A DNA stretch of 64,000 nt from Sphingoaurantiacus capsulatus (lineage in GTDB: Bacteria > Pseudomonadota > Alphaproteobacteria > Sphingomonadales > Sphingomonadaceae): NCBI RefSeq assembly GCF_042648405.1, contig NZ_JBHRXV010000001.1, positions 248,001 to 312,000 of the forward strand, given 5' to 3'. The position numbers and the translations under genes are program-made. Under the pieces are notes generated by a model. It was not told the DNA's origin. It saw only the letters and a list, made by a program, of their open reading frames with translations, and ran no database searches. Below, piece after piece: positions 54,651-63,412 of this stretch. How positions within the stretch are numbered: position 1 is the first letter of the stretch; each line of letters starts with the position of its first letter.

Positions 54651-55484
54651 ATGAATACCTGGCTCATCACCGGTGCCTCGCGCGGTTTCGGCCTGCGCAT
54701 CGCCCGCCTCGCGCTTGCGCAGGGCGACAATGTCGTCGCCACCGCCCGCCGCGCCGACGCCATCGTCGAAGCCCTCGGCGAGCATCCCAATCTGCTGGCG
54801 GTCGCGCTCGACGTGACCGACGAGGCGCAGGCCCGCGCCGCCGCTTCCGCTGCTGTGGAGCGTTTCGGCGCGATCGACGTGCTGCTCAATAACGCCGGTT
54901 TCGGCCTGCTTGGCGCGGTCGAAGAGGCGAGCGGCGCCGATGTCGAACGCCTATACCGCACCAACGTGTTCGGGCTTCTCGACGTGACCCGCGCAGTGCT
55001 GCCCTACATGCGCGCGCGGCGTTCGGGCCGCATCCTCAACATCTCGTCGATCGGCGGCTATCGCGGTGCGGCGGGCTTCGGCGTCTATTCCTCCACCAAG
55101 TTTGCGGTGGAAGGGCTGTCGGAGGCGCTGCATGCCGAGCTCGCCCCGCTCGGCATCCATGTGACGGTTATCGAGCCCGGCTATTTCCGCACCGACTTCC
55201 TCGACGCCAGCTCGCTGTCGGTAAGCAGCGAACGCATCGAGGATTACAACGCGACGGCCGGCGCGGTCCGCGGTCACGCCGTCAACCTGAACCACGGCCA
55301 GCCCGGCGACCCCGACAAGCTGGCGCGCGTCATCGTCGATTTCGCAGCTGCGGCTAACCCGCCGGTGCGCCTGCCGCTTGGCAGCGACACTGTCGCCGCG
55401 ATCGAGGCGAAGCACGCATCGGATGCTGCCATCCTCGCCGACTGGCGCCGCGTTTCGGTGTCGACCGACTTCGCCGCCGCCTGA
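54651..55484 (+). CDS. Short-chain dehydrogenase/reductase
   Basis: 277 residues. Classical SDR: TWLITGASRGFGLRIARLAL, DVLLNNAGFGLLGAVEEA, ILNISSIGGYRGAAGFGVYS (catalytic Ser), YSSTKFAVEGLSEAL (Tyr and Lys), VIEPGYFRTDFLD. Members of this branch are oxidoreductases of ketones and aldehydes. ATG 54651 lies 113 bp after the response regulator, which may control it. A terminator hairpin follows at 55505. Confidence 0.92.
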   Translation: MNTWLITGASRGFGLRIARLALAQGDNVVATARRADAIVEALGEHPNLLAVALDVTDEAQARAAASAAVERFGAIDVLLNNAGFGLLGAVEEASGADVERLYRTNVFGLLDVTRAVLPYMRARRSGRILNISSIGGYRGAAGFGVYSSTKFAVEGLSEALHAELAPLGIHVTVIEPGYFRTDFLDASSLSVSSERIEDYNATAGAVRGHAVNLNHGQPGDPDKLARVIVDFAAAANPPVRLPLGSDTVAAIEAKHASDAAILADWRRVSVSTDFAAA

Positions 55485-55504
55485 TCCCCTTCCCCCCCAA
55501 ACTC

Positions 55505-55537
55505 GCCCCGGTCGCTTTTCCTCCAAGCGATCGGGGC
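55505..55537 (+). terminator. Intrinsic-type terminator after the SDR gene
   Basis: GCCCCGGTCGCTT (55505-55517) pairs with AAGCGATCGGGGC (55525-55537) with one G-T pair, around loop TTCCTCC; a T-containing tail GCTCTGTTT follows. It is 21 bp after the SDR stop. Confidence 0.7.
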
Positions 55538-55601
55538 GCTCTGTTTCCAGCGGCGATTTCGCGTTAGGCTGGCGCCAACACAGCCACGCCGGGAACGCAC
55601 G

Positions 55602-56492
55602 ATGGGGGCGGAAACGGGCATATTGGGCAGCGCGCCGGACGCGCTGGCTCGCATCCTCGACCAGGCGCCGCCGGTCGTCGAGGATGCGCTGCGCGGACAG
55701 ACCCGGCTGACAGGCCCCTGGGGTCACGGCGCGCTTCACGATCACCTTCCCGCGATGGAAGGCCATGTGATCATCACCTATTATGGCGAGCCGCAGGACA
55801 TCGTCTGGCGCCGGGGCGCCGAGCGACTGGCGGGTGCCACGCGCAGCGGCACGATCACCATCATCCCCGAGGGCCATGAAGGGCGCTGGGACATCGCCGG
55901 TCCGATCGGCGTCAGCCATGTCTTCCTGTCCCGCGAGCGGCTGCGCGATTGCGCTGATCAGTTGGCCGGCGGTCGCCCGGTCGAGTTGCTTTCGCGGGTT
56001 GGCTTCGAAGATCCGGCGGCGGCCCGCATCATGGAATTGCTCGGCCGCGACGCCGCGGTCGCTGACATCTCCGCGCGGCTGTTCGTTGAGCAGGCCACCG
56101 ACTTGCTCGTGACCCAACTGATCCGCGGCCACTCGTCGTTCGCCGCGTTACAGCAGCAAGCGCGGCGCGGGCTTGCCGATTGGCAGGTTCGCAAGGTGAC
56201 GGCCTACATGCGCGACCATCTCGACGAACCGATTGGCCTTGATGCGCTGGCCGATCTGATCGGCCTCAGCCGATTTCATTTCTGCACTGCCTTTCGCCAG
56301 GCGACGGGCAGCACGCCGCACAACTGGCTGGTCGGGCTGCGCATCGAGCAGGCGCGACGTCTGCTGGCCGATCGGGAGCTGCCAATTACGGAGGTCGCGC
56401 TGGCCGTCGGCTATGAGACGCCGTCGTCGTTCGCGGCGAGCTTTCGCAAGCTGGTCGGCGTCACGCCAAGCGGCTTTCGTCAGCGGATCTAG
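55602..56492 (+). CDS. AraC-family transcriptional regulator
   Basis: 296 residues. N-terminal sensor domain (about 1-190) of the type seen in the ligand-free AraC branch: GHVIITYYGEPQDIVWRRG and GTITIIPEGHEGRWDI. C-terminal AraC HTH: KVTAYMRDHLDEPIGLDALA, DLIGLSRFHFCTAFRQATGS, TPHNWLVGLRIEQARRLLAD and ITEVALAVGYETPSSFAASF. It shares its DNA-binding half with the small AraC protein at 46401. Precedes an SDR on the same strand. Confidence 0.9.
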   Translation: MGAETGILGSAPDALARILDQAPPVVEDALRGQTRLTGPWGHGALHDHLPAMEGHVIITYYGEPQDIVWRRGAERLAGATRSGTITIIPEGHEGRWDIAGPIGVSHVFLSRERLRDCADQLAGGRPVELLSRVGFEDPAAARIMELLGRDAAVADISARLFVEQATDLLVTQLIRGHSSFAALQQQARRGLADWQVRKVTAYMRDHLDEPIGLDALADLIGLSRFHFCTAFRQATGSTPHNWLVGLRIEQARRLLADRELPITEVALAVGYETPSSFAASFRKLVGVTPSGFRQRI

Positions 56493-56621
56493 AACCACGG
56501 TGGCGCGCGGCGCCGCAATCCAGCGATAGTTGCCGCAAGCCAGCGACGGCGGCTCCGCCGACGCTTGAGTACCTCTCTGTCATCGGACGCAACCAAGCGC
56601 CGACAAACAGGGAGACAGAAC

Positions 56622-57437
56622 ATGACGACCAGCAAGACCATCCTCATCACCGGCGCCGGTTCGGGCTTCGGCAAGGCCGCCGCGATCGGCATGGCCAAGA
56701 ACGGCCACAACATCATCGCGACCACCCAGGTTTCGTCGCAGGTCACGCCGCTGCGTGAGGAAGCCGCGGCGCTGGGCCTCACCAACCTGCGCGTCGAGCG
56801 CCTCGACCTCACCGACCCTTACGACATCCGCCAGGCCCAGAGCTGGGACATCGACGTCCTCTGGAACAACGCGGGTATGGGCGAAGCCGGCCCGGTCTGG
56901 GAGATCCCCGTCGACCTCGTTCGCAAGAACTATGAGGTGAACGTGTTCCTGCCGCTGACCCTCACGCAGGGCATCGTCCAGCGCTGGGTCCGCGAAGGCA
57001 AGAGCCAGGGCAAGAAGGTGGTCTTCACCTCGTCGATGGGCGGCCTGTTCACCCCGGCGAACTGGGGCACCTATGTGTCGACCAAGCATGCGCTGGAGGC
57101 CTTCGCCGAGGCGATGCAGCAGGAACTCGCCTCCTATGGCGTCAAGGTCCAGACGATCAACCCCGGCGCCTACTACACCGGCTACAACGAGACGATGGCG
57201 GACAACCCTTTCCGCTGGCTCGATGACTCGGTGAACTTCACGAAGCGCGCCGACCTCCGCAAGGGCTTCGACGACTTCTTCGCGACGCCCGAAGGCAAGA
57301 TGGACCCGACCGAGATGATCGATCGCATGATCGAGATCGTGCCGGCCGACGAGGGCAAGTTCCGCAACGTCGTCCCGCAGGTCATCGAGGACATGCTGAA
57401 GGACCATCAGCTGAAGGCTTGGGAGAACCGGATCTGA
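56622..57437 (+). CDS. Short-chain dehydrogenase/reductase
   Basis: 271 residues from ATG 56622 with GGGAGA upstream. KTILITGAGSGFGKAAAIGM, DVLWNNAGMGEAGPVWEI, KVVFTSSMGGLFTPANWGTY (Ser), YVSTKHALEAFAEAMQQEL (Tyr, Lys), INPGAYYTGYNETM. NADP- or NAD-linked oxidoreductase of unknown substrate. Separated from the AraC gene by 129 bp and followed by a GC-rich hairpin and a HbpS-like gene; the AraC protein is its likely regulator. Confidence 0.92.
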   Translation: MTTSKTILITGAGSGFGKAAAIGMAKNGHNIIATTQVSSQVTPLREEAAALGLTNLRVERLDLTDPYDIRQAQSWDIDVLWNNAGMGEAGPVWEIPVDLVRKNYEVNVFLPLTLTQGIVQRWVREGKSQGKKVVFTSSMGGLFTPANWGTYVSTKHALEAFAEAMQQELASYGVKVQTINPGAYYTGYNETMADNPFRWLDDSVNFTKRADLRKGFDDFFATPEGKMDPTEMIDRMIEIVPADEGKFRNVVPQVIEDMLKDHQLKAWENRI

Positions 57438-57453
57438 TCCGGCCTCCCGCCCC

Positions 57454-57493
57454 GCCGGCCGCGGCACCTCCCCCCTCCCCTGCCGCGGCCGGC
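57454..57493. terminator. GC-rich hairpin after the SDR gene
   Basis: GCCGGCCGCGGCA (57454-57466) and TGCCGCGGCCGGC (57481-57493) pair perfectly around a C-rich 14-nt loop, followed by a pyrimidine-rich CCCTTCCTTTCC. It lies between the SDR and the HbpS-like gene. Confidence 0.6.
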
Positions 57494-57519
57494 CCCTTCC
57501 TTTCCGAAAGGATCCCGAC

Positions 57520-57942
57520 ATGAGCATCACCCAGCCGCAGGCCGATCTTGCGATCGCCGCCGCCCGCCGCGCCGCCGACGCCATCGGCGTTCCCATGAAC
57601 ATCGCCGTCCTCGATGACGGTGCGAACCTCAAGGCCTTCGCCCGCATGGACGGCGCGTTGCTCGGCTCGGCCGACATCGCGCTCGGCAAGGCCAAGACTG
57701 CCGCCCTCTTCGGCTTCAACACCGAGGTGATCGGCGAGTTCTGCAAGCCCGGCGGCACCTCGCCCGGCCTTGAGAACACCAACGGCGGACTCGTCGTCTT
57801 CGCCGGCGGCATTCCGGTTCATGGCCCTGACGGGCGCGTGATCGGCGCCATCGGCATCTCGGGCGGCGCCGTCGCTCAGGACTTCGAAGTGGCACAGGCT
57901 GCCGTCGCGGCAGTTGAAGCCCAGACGGGAGGCGCCCGATGA
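57520..57942 (+). CDS. GlcG/HbpS-family protein
   Basis: 140 residues. LAIAAARRAADAIGVPMNIA, VLDDGANLKAFARMDGAL, SADIALGKAKTAALFGF, FAGGIPVHGPDGRVIGAIGI and SGGAVAQDFEVAQAAVAAV are the Haem_degrading/GlcG pattern. HbpS in actinobacteria binds haem and responds to redox stress; other members act in glycolate genes. No signal peptide. It overlaps the next gene by 4 bp. Function here unproven. Confidence 0.88.
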   Translation: MSITQPQADLAIAAARRAADAIGVPMNIAVLDDGANLKAFARMDGALLGSADIALGKAKTAALFGFNTEVIGEFCKPGGTSPGLENTNGGLVVFAGGIPVHGPDGRVIGAIGISGGAVAQDFEVAQAAVAAVEAQTGGAR

Positions 57943-58448
57943 CCCCGTTCGCCACCCTCCTGCGCCGCGGGATCGTCGCGTCGCTCGTCGCCGGCACGCT
58001 GTTCGGCTCGCAGACGGCCCACGCCGCCGAAACCGAAGAGGCCCGCAATCGTGCGCTCGTCGCACAAGGTCTCCAGGCCTGGGCCGACGGCACCGGCAGC
58101 CCCTATGATCTGCTGGCACCGGATGCGCGCTGGACGATCGCGGGCAACTCGCTGGCCGGGAAGACCTACCCCAGCAAGGAAGCCTTCCTCGCCGAGGTGA
58201 TCCGCCCGTTCAACGCCCGCATGCGCGATCGGCTGATCCCTACGGTCCATCGCCTCTATGCTGATGGCGACACGGTTGTCGCGCACTTCGACGCCAAGGG
58301 TGTGGCGCTCGACGGCAAGGCCTATGCGAACAGCTACGCGTGGATCCTGCGCCTGCAGGGCGGCCAAATCGTGGAAGCGCATGCGTTCTTCGATGCGATC
58401 GCGTTTGACGACTTCTGGAAACGCGTGACGCCCGCGACCCGGCCGTGA
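57939..58448 (+). CDS. Exported NTF2/SnoaL-like protein
   Basis: 169 residues. Cleavable signal peptide IVASLVAGTLFGSQTAHAAE (about residues 12-31) precedes an NTF2-like domain: LLAPDARWTIAGNSLAGKTY, EAFLAEVIRPFNARMRD, RLYADGDTVVAHFDAKG and SYAWILRLQGGQIVEAHAFF. SnoaL-like ketosteroid-isomerase-fold proteins serve as enzymes or small-molecule binders. Periplasmic location is likely. Translationally coupled to the HbpS-like gene by ATGA. Role unknown. Confidence 0.85.
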   Translation: MTPFATLLRRGIVASLVAGTLFGSQTAHAAETEEARNRALVAQGLQAWADGTGSPYDLLAPDARWTIAGNSLAGKTYPSKEAFLAEVIRPFNARMRDRLIPTVHRLYADGDTVVAHFDAKGVALDGKAYANSYAWILRLQGGQIVEAHAFFDAIAFDDFWKRVTPATRP

Positions 58449-58471
58449 TGCTTGTGCTGCCTCAACCGACA

Positions 58472-58505
58472 GGATCGGCGCCCGACCTCCGTCGGGCGCC
58501 GATCC
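58472..58505. terminator. Bidirectional hairpin terminator
   Basis: GGATCGGCGCCCGAC (58472-58486) and GTCGGGCGCCGATCC (58491-58505) form a perfect 15-bp stem with loop CTCC, between two convergent genes (58448 and 58511). It can serve both transcripts. Confidence 0.75.
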
Positions 58506-58510
58506 ATCGT

Positions 58511-59089
58511 TTAGGCAGCCTGGGCGTGAACGCCGATGGCTTTCACCTCGGCCAGTGCGCCTTCCATCGCCGCTGCACGGACCTCCTCACCGAAGGCAAC
58601 ACCTTCGGCAACGATGAACGTCAGATCGGTGATGCCAATGAAGCCGAGCATGGCGCGGACGTGCGCTTCCGCATGCTCGTTTGCGGCCATCGGGCTGCTC
58701 GCCGCGTAGATGCCACCCCGCGAGAGCGCGACGACCACCCGCTTCCCCCCGGCCAGCCCCTCGACACCCTGCTCGCCATAGCGGAACGTCTTGCCGGCAA
58801 TGAGGATGTGGTCGAACCACGCCTTGAGCTGCGTCGGAAGGCCGAAATTATACATCGGCGCGCCGATCACGATGATGTCGGCAGCGAGAAACTCGTCGAG
58901 CACCGACACGGCGGCCTCGCGCGCCAGTCCCGGGAGAGTGATATGCGGAAGCGGCGCTGCGGCGAGGTCGCGATAGCGGACCTCAAGCGACGCATCGGAT
59001 CCCCGGAGTTGCTCGACAATCGCCGCGGAGAGGCGGCGGCTGGCCGAGGCATCGCCCTGGATCGAGGAATCGAGATGAAGGAGCTTCAT
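58511..59089 (-). CDS. azoR: FMN-dependent NADH-azoreductase (AzoR-type quinone reductase)
   Basis: 192 residues from ATG 59089. Flavodoxin fold: MKLLHLDSSIQGDASASRRL (phosphate-binding loop), ADIIVIGAPMYNFGLPTQLK (FMN ribityl site), AWFDHILIAGKTFRYGEQG, VVVALSRGGIYAASSPM. It reduces quinones and azo dyes with NADH by two electrons. Divergent from an HxlR regulator with 88 bp between the starts, the common layout for thiol/quinone-responsive control. Confidence 0.93.
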   Translation of the reverse strand: MKLLHLDSSIQGDASASRRLSAAIVEQLRGSDASLEVRYRDLAAAPLPHITLPGLAREAAVSVLDEFLAADIIVIGAPMYNFGLPTQLKAWFDHILIAGKTFRYGEQGVEGLAGGKRVVVALSRGGIYAASSPMAANEHAEAHVRAMLGFIGITDLTFIVAEGVAFGEEVRAAAMEGALAEVKAIGVHAQAA

Positions 59090-59177
59090 GGGAACGGTCC
59101 AGACTTGTTGGGTTCCCCGGCTAGCTATGGACGCGAGCATCTCGCGCCAAGAACGCATATTTCGGAGACCTAGTCAT

Positions 59178-59549
59178 ATGCAGGTGACCACCCCTCACGA
59201 CGAAACAGGCGGCTGCGCCGACATCGCGCGCCATTTAGGCTGGATCGGCGGTCGCTGGACGCTCCCCGTTATCGTCACCCTTGATGCCGGCCCGCTGCGC
59301 TTCAACCAACTTCGCCGTGCGGTCGCGGGTATTTCGCAGCAGATGCTGACGCGCACCCTGCGTGCGCTGGAGCGCGACGGCATGCTCACCCGCACCGTCC
59401 ATCCGAGCGTGCCGCCACAGGTCGAATATGCGCTGACCGATCTCGGGCGATCTCTCGCGGAGCAGGGCATGCAGCTCGGTGCGTGGGTGAGGGCGAACCA
59501 GCCGCTGATCGACGCGCAGCGCCGACAGTTTGACGATCAGCACCGGTAG
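59178..59549 (+). CDS. HxlR-family transcriptional regulator
   Basis: 123 residues from ATG 59178. Winged HTH: GCADIARHLGWIGGRWTLPV, GPLRFNQLRRAVAGISQQML, TRTLRALERDGMLTRTVHPS and VEYALTDLGRSLAEQ. The N-terminal Cys corresponds to the sensing Cys of YodB/QorR-type regulators. It probably represses the divergent azoreductase until quinone or diamide-like compounds modify the Cys; this is family knowledge, not shown here. Confidence 0.9.
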   Translation: MQVTTPHDETGGCADIARHLGWIGGRWTLPVIVTLDAGPLRFNQLRRAVAGISQQMLTRTLRALERDGMLTRTVHPSVPPQVEYALTDLGRSLAEQGMQLGAWVRANQPLIDAQRRQFDDQHR

Positions 59550-59558
59550 CAGCGGCGA

Positions 59559-60740
59559 TCAGAAGTGGAAGCGCGATGCTAGCCTGACGATGCGACGACT
59601 GGCCGATACGCCGCCGCCATCAATACGGCGCACGATCATATGCTCGGCGGCCAGCTCAATCTTTCTTGCCGGTCGCACCACAAGGTTGCCGACGAAGGCT
59701 GCGCTCTCAGTACGACCCGCGCGATCCGGGATCGCCGCGCGGCCCTTCACATAGCTCGCCTGTGCCGACGCTGAGACGCGCGAGCTGAAATGGTGCTCGT
59801 AGCTCAGGTTCGCGGCGACGACGCGCTCAGCGGCCGTAGTGTCATCGCCAGCGCGTGGGCTAGCGCGGAGCAGATGTTCGTAGCCCGTTCCCAGTTCGCC
59901 TACATAGCGGGCGACGCCGCGGCCCAGCACGGTCTGGAAACGGAGATGCCGGCGACCAGCCGCGGAAAGGTCCACTCGGCCACTGGCGCTGAGGCCCCAG
60001 ATACCGACGTCATCGCTTGAGCGCTTCCCGACGATCGTGCCGATCTGCAGGCTCCCCCAGCCGCGCTCTAGCCGTCCGGCGAGCGCAAGGTGCGGCAGTG
60101 CATCGGCCCTTCCCGGTCTCATGCGGGTGGGCACCGTCACATCGCCGGCTGCGCTTTCAATCGATCCGGTGACGATCAGACCGGGTTGCGGCCGATATTC
60201 GACGCGAAACTGTGGCTGACGAACAAAGACAGCACCAAGCGGAAGGGGATTGTAGATGCGCGCGTAGGCGCCCGGATCGGCGAAGGCGGACCAGTCCTGA
60301 CCGAAGCGCACCGTCACGCGATCATCGATCGAAGCCCAGCCAACTACTGCGTGCCTCAACCGTGGCCGATAAGCCTCTCCCGACATCGCGAACAGATCGA
60401 ACTCGACGAACGCCGACAGGCGCCCGGCATCAGCGTGGTGCGTGCCGCGCATGTTGAGCCGCGTGTCGCGTCCGCTCGCACGCAATCGGCTCTCTCCGCC
60501 GCTGCCATCGTCCATGATAAAGCCGCGCGGCGTCAGCACATCGACCGGCTCACCGACACGCGCATCCGGGAGGAGGAGCAGGCTGACCTGTACCCATCCA
60601 CCGACCTCGAGCGACGAGGTGGGCTCCGAAGCAAGCGCGCCCGGCTGAACGGCGGCGTCGGGCTGCGCGCGTAATGGCGCTGCCACGGCGTAGTCTCCCA
60701 TCGCCAGTACACAGCCGAGCAAAAGGGTGCAGCTTCGCAC
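59559..60740 (-). CDS. DcaP-like outer-membrane porin
   Basis: 393 residues. A signal peptide (about residues 1-25) then a series of strands with alternate aromatic residues: LEVGGWVQVSLLLLPDARVG, ASGRDTRLNMRGTHHADAGR, LSAFVEFDLFAMSGEAYRPR, VTVRFGQDWSAFADPGAYAR, ending in IVRLASRFHF with the terminal Phe of outer-membrane barrels. DcaP-type porins take up aromatic and dicarboxylic acids. It is the last island gene before the right attachment site. Confidence 0.85.
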   Translation of the reverse strand: MRSCTLLLGCVLAMGDYAVAAPLRAQPDAAVQPGALASEPTSSLEVGGWVQVSLLLLPDARVGEPVDVLTPRGFIMDDGSGGESRLRASGRDTRLNMRGTHHADAGRLSAFVEFDLFAMSGEAYRPRLRHAVVGWASIDDRVTVRFGQDWSAFADPGAYARIYNPLPLGAVFVRQPQFRVEYRPQPGLIVTGSIESAAGDVTVPTRMRPGRADALPHLALAGRLERGWGSLQIGTIVGKRSSDDVGIWGLSASGRVDLSAAGRRHLRFQTVLGRGVARYVGELGTGYEHLLRASPRAGDDTTAAERVVAANLSYEHHFSSRVSASAQASYVKGRAAIPDRAGRTESAAFVGNLVVRPARKIELAAEHMIVRRIDGGGVSASRRIVRLASRFHF

Positions 60741-60880
60741 ACAGCCTCCAGACCGCGCGGCTACCCTTGATGGCGACCGTCGCTCTGCTGGCGTAGGTTA
60801 TCGCCCCCAACCCCGCCGTCCCGTGGTTGCGGCGGCCATCGCGAAGTTGCGGCGTTGGCGCGATAAGCCGTGCGCGGGGA

Positions 60881-60900
60881 CGCTTATCCCGTGCTTATCT
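60881..60900 (+). promoter_or_regulatory. Right-end arm-type sites
   Basis: CGCTTATCCC and GTGCTTATCT stand side by side at 60881-60900, 57 bp before the right attachment core. They match the GTGCTTATCC pair at the left end and are inferred integrase arm sites. Confidence 0.5.
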
Positions 60901-60957
60901 GTCGCCGATCGAGACACGCCACCAGGCGCAAGATTTCATTTAAACATCTGGAATAAT

Positions 60958-61005
60958 TGGTGGCCCCGGGGCGACTCGAACGCCCGACCTTCGGTTTAGG
61001 AAACC
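60958..61005. repeat. attR: 48-bp direct repeat within tRNA-Arg
   Basis: Identical to 10480-10527. It covers the anticodon loop to the CCA end of the tRNA and marks the right end of the island; the symmetrical GGTTTAGGAAACC in the anticodon arm is a likely strand-exchange site. Confidence 0.95.
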
Positions 61006-61034
61006 GCTGCTCTATCCGGCTGAGCTACGGAGCC
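60958..61034 (-). tRNA. tRNA-Arg (anticodon CCU), island attachment site
   Basis: Reverse strand, 77 nt with encoded CCA. Acceptor stem GGCTCCG/CGGGGCC, D arm GCTC...GAGC, anticodon loop TTCCTAA (anticodon CCT, reads AGG), T arm with GTTCGAG. The 5' half is complete only here; the 3' 48 bp (60958-61005) is repeated at 10480-10527. The island therefore restored the tRNA on insertion. The anticodon stem has one non-Watson-Crick pair (27-43) but the cloverleaf is otherwise good. Confidence 0.97.
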
Positions 61035-61089
61035 ACGTTCGCGGAAATGCGCGGAAACGGCAGGTGAGGCAAGCCCGTGCGCGCCAGCG

Positions 61090-61893
61090 TCAGGCGTTCA
61101 GCCACACCAGCGCCGCCGCCCCCAGCACTATCCGGTACCAGGCGAACGGCGCGAAGCCGAAGCGGCCGACGATGGCGACGAAGGCCTTCACCACCCCCAG
61201 CGCGACGAGGAAGGCGACGCCGAGGCCGATCAGGATGGCGTTGAGGTCGTCGATGTTGAGCAGTTCGCGCTCGCTGTACAGCGAATAGACGGTGGCACCG
61301 AGCATCGTCGGCACCGCGAGGAAGAAGCTGAATTCGGCCGCGGTCTTGCGCTCCACGCCCATCAGCAGCGCGCCCATGATCGTCGCGCCCGACCGGCTGA
61401 CCCCCGGGATCATCGCGATGCACTGGACGAGGCCGATGGTGATCGCGGTGCCGAGCGGCATCGCCTCGACGCTTTCGACCTTCACGTCCTTCACCAGCCG
61501 CTCGATGACGAGGATGGCGATCCCGCCGACGATCAGCGCGACCGCCACCGTGGTCGGCGACAGCAGCAGCTGGCGGATGGCATCATAGGCGACGGCGCCG
61601 ATCAGCATCGCGGGGAAGAAGCCGATGATGATGTTGCGCAGGAAGCGGATCGACGGCGCATCGCCCGCCAGCACGCCGAGCCCGACGTTCCAGAAACGCC
61701 GCCAATAGGCGACCAGCACCGCGAGGATCGCGCCGAGCTGGATCGCGATCTTGAAGGCGATCGAGCCTTCGCCGGTGAAGCCTAGAAGCTCGCCCGCCAG
61801 GATCAGGTGGCCGGTCGACGACACCGGCAGGAACTCGGTCAGCCCCTCGATGATGCCGAGAATGATGACGTCGACAAGCTGGGAGAAGGTCAT
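61090..61893 (-). CDS. uppP: Undecaprenyl-diphosphatase
   Basis: 267 residues. IEGLTEFLPVSSTGHLILAG (E-x-x-x-E region and P-x-S-S-x-x-H), AIQLGAILAVLVAYWRRFW, and IPGVSRSGATIMGALLMGVE (second motif with Ser/Arg) with about eight membrane helices are definitive for BacA/UppP. It releases phosphate from undecaprenyl diphosphate so the lipid carrier can be recycled for cell-wall synthesis, and confers bacitracin resistance. It begins the right backbone. Confidence 0.97.
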   Translation of the reverse strand: MTFSQLVDVIILGIIEGLTEFLPVSSTGHLILAGELLGFTGEGSIAFKIAIQLGAILAVLVAYWRRFWNVGLGVLAGDAPSIRFLRNIIIGFFPAMLIGAVAYDAIRQLLLSPTTVAVALIVGGIAILVIERLVKDVKVESVEAMPLGTAITIGLVQCIAMIPGVSRSGATIMGALLMGVERKTAAEFSFFLAVPTMLGATVYSLYSERELLNIDDLNAILIGLGVAFLVALGVVKAFVAIVGRFGFAPFAWYRIVLGAAALVWLNA

Positions 61894-61997
61894 GCGGCTT
61901 TCCGGGCAAGGCGCTCGCGCGCGTGAAAGAGGCGGGTCACGGCCGGCAGTCGTTCATGTACGAAAGGCAGGGGCGTCGGCTTCCACGGCACGGCCGG

Positions 61998-63356
61998 CTA
62001 TTCCTTGCCCGCCGGCGGCACGTCGCTGACGCCCTCGATCTGCAGCCGGTCGCTCTCCGTCTCGGTCAGCCGCCCGCCCTTGCCCGCGAACGCCGCGTTC
62101 AGCTGGTCGAGGTCGACCGCCTTTTCCCAGCGGGCGACGACGATGGTGGCGACCGCATTGCCGATGAAGTTGGTCAGCGCGCGGCACTCGCTCATGAAGC
62201 GGTCGACGCCGAGGATCAGCGCCATGCCCGCGACCGGGATCGCCGGCACCACCGACAGCGTGGCGGCGAGCACGATGAAGCCCGATCCGGTCACCCCTGC
62301 CGCGCCCTTCGAGCTGAGGATGGCGACGGCCATCAGCAGCGCCTGGTCGGCCGCCGACAGGTCGGTGTTGGTCGCCTGCGCGATGAACAGCGCGGCGAGC
62401 GCCATATAGATGTTGGTGCCGTCGAGGTTGAACGAATAGCCGGTCGGCACGACGAGGCCGACGATCGGCTTCGGGCAGCCGGCGCGCTCGAGCTTTTCCA
62501 TGAGGAGCGGCATCGCGCTTTCCGACGACGAGGTGCCGAGCACCAGCAGCAGCTCGTCCTTGATGTAGCGGATGAGCCCGAACAGCGAGAAGCCCGCAGC
62601 GCGCGCCACCAGCCCGAGGATCACCACCACAAACAGCAGCGCCGTGATGTAGAAGGTGGCGATCAGCTGCGCGAGGTTCGCGAGCGTGCCGATGCCGTAC
62701 TCGCCGATGGTGAACGCCATCGCGCCGAACGCGCCGATCGGGGCGGCGTACATCAGGATATGCACCATGCGAAACACGATCGCGGTCAACGTCCGCAAGG
62801 TGCCGAGCAATTTCTCGCCCTTCGACCCGAGCAGCGCCAGCGACACGCCGAACAGGATGGCGATGAACAGCACCTGCAAGATTTCGCCCGAGGTGAAGGC
62901 GCTGATCGCCGTGTCGGGGATGATGTGCAGGACGAACTCGGTGACCGTCCGCTCCTTCGCGGCGCTGACGTAATTCGCCACCGCCCCGGTATCGAGCGTC
63001 GCCACGTCGACGTTGAGCCCGTCGCCCGGCCGCGCGACGTTGCCGACGAACAGCCCGACCAGAAGCGCCAAGGTCGAGAAGGTCAGGAAATAGGCCATCG
63101 CCTTGGCGCCGACCCGGCCGAACGCCTTCAAATCGGCCATGCCGGCGATGCCGGTGACGACGGTGAGGAAGATCACCGGCGTGATGATCATCTTCACCAG
63201 CTTGATGAAGCCGTCGCCGAGCGGTTTCAGCGAGGAGCCGAACGCCGGCCACAGCCAGCCGACGAACACGCCGAGCGCGATGCCGACGAGCACCTGAAAA
63301 TAGAGGGTTTTCCAGAAAGGCCGCGGCGTCTGCGCGGCAGGAGTGTCAGCGGCCAT
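61998..63356 (-). CDS. dctA: C4-dicarboxylate/amino-acid:cation symporter (DctA-like)
   Basis: 452 residues with hairpin loops of the glutamate-transporter fold: FIKLVKMIITPVIFLTVVTG, LGTSSSESAMPLLMEKLERA (serine-rich HP1), VVPTGYSFNLDGTNIYMALA (TM7 N-x-D/Gly) and RFMSECRALTNFIGNAVATI (TM8 substrate Asp/Arg). DctA takes up succinate, fumarate and malate with protons or sodium; an aspartate/glutamate transporter is possible. Its frame is complete with a good hydrophobic pattern. Confidence 0.94.
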   Translation of the reverse strand: MAADTPAAQTPRPFWKTLYFQVLVGIALGVFVGWLWPAFGSSLKPLGDGFIKLVKMIITPVIFLTVVTGIAGMADLKAFGRVGAKAMAYFLTFSTLALLVGLFVGNVARPGDGLNVDVATLDTGAVANYVSAAKERTVTEFVLHIIPDTAISAFTSGEILQVLFIAILFGVSLALLGSKGEKLLGTLRTLTAIVFRMVHILMYAAPIGAFGAMAFTIGEYGIGTLANLAQLIATFYITALLFVVVILGLVARAAGFSLFGLIRYIKDELLLVLGTSSSESAMPLLMEKLERAGCPKPIVGLVVPTGYSFNLDGTNIYMALAALFIAQATNTDLSAADQALLMAVAILSSKGAAGVTGSGFIVLAATLSVVPAIPVAGMALILGVDRFMSECRALTNFIGNAVATIVVARWEKAVDLDQLNAAFAGKGGRLTETESDRLQIEGVSDVPPAGKE

Positions 63357-63412
63357 GCCGCCGGTTCTACGGCAGGATTGGCGGTCGCACTATCGGGAAT
63401 CGTGGGGCGAAA

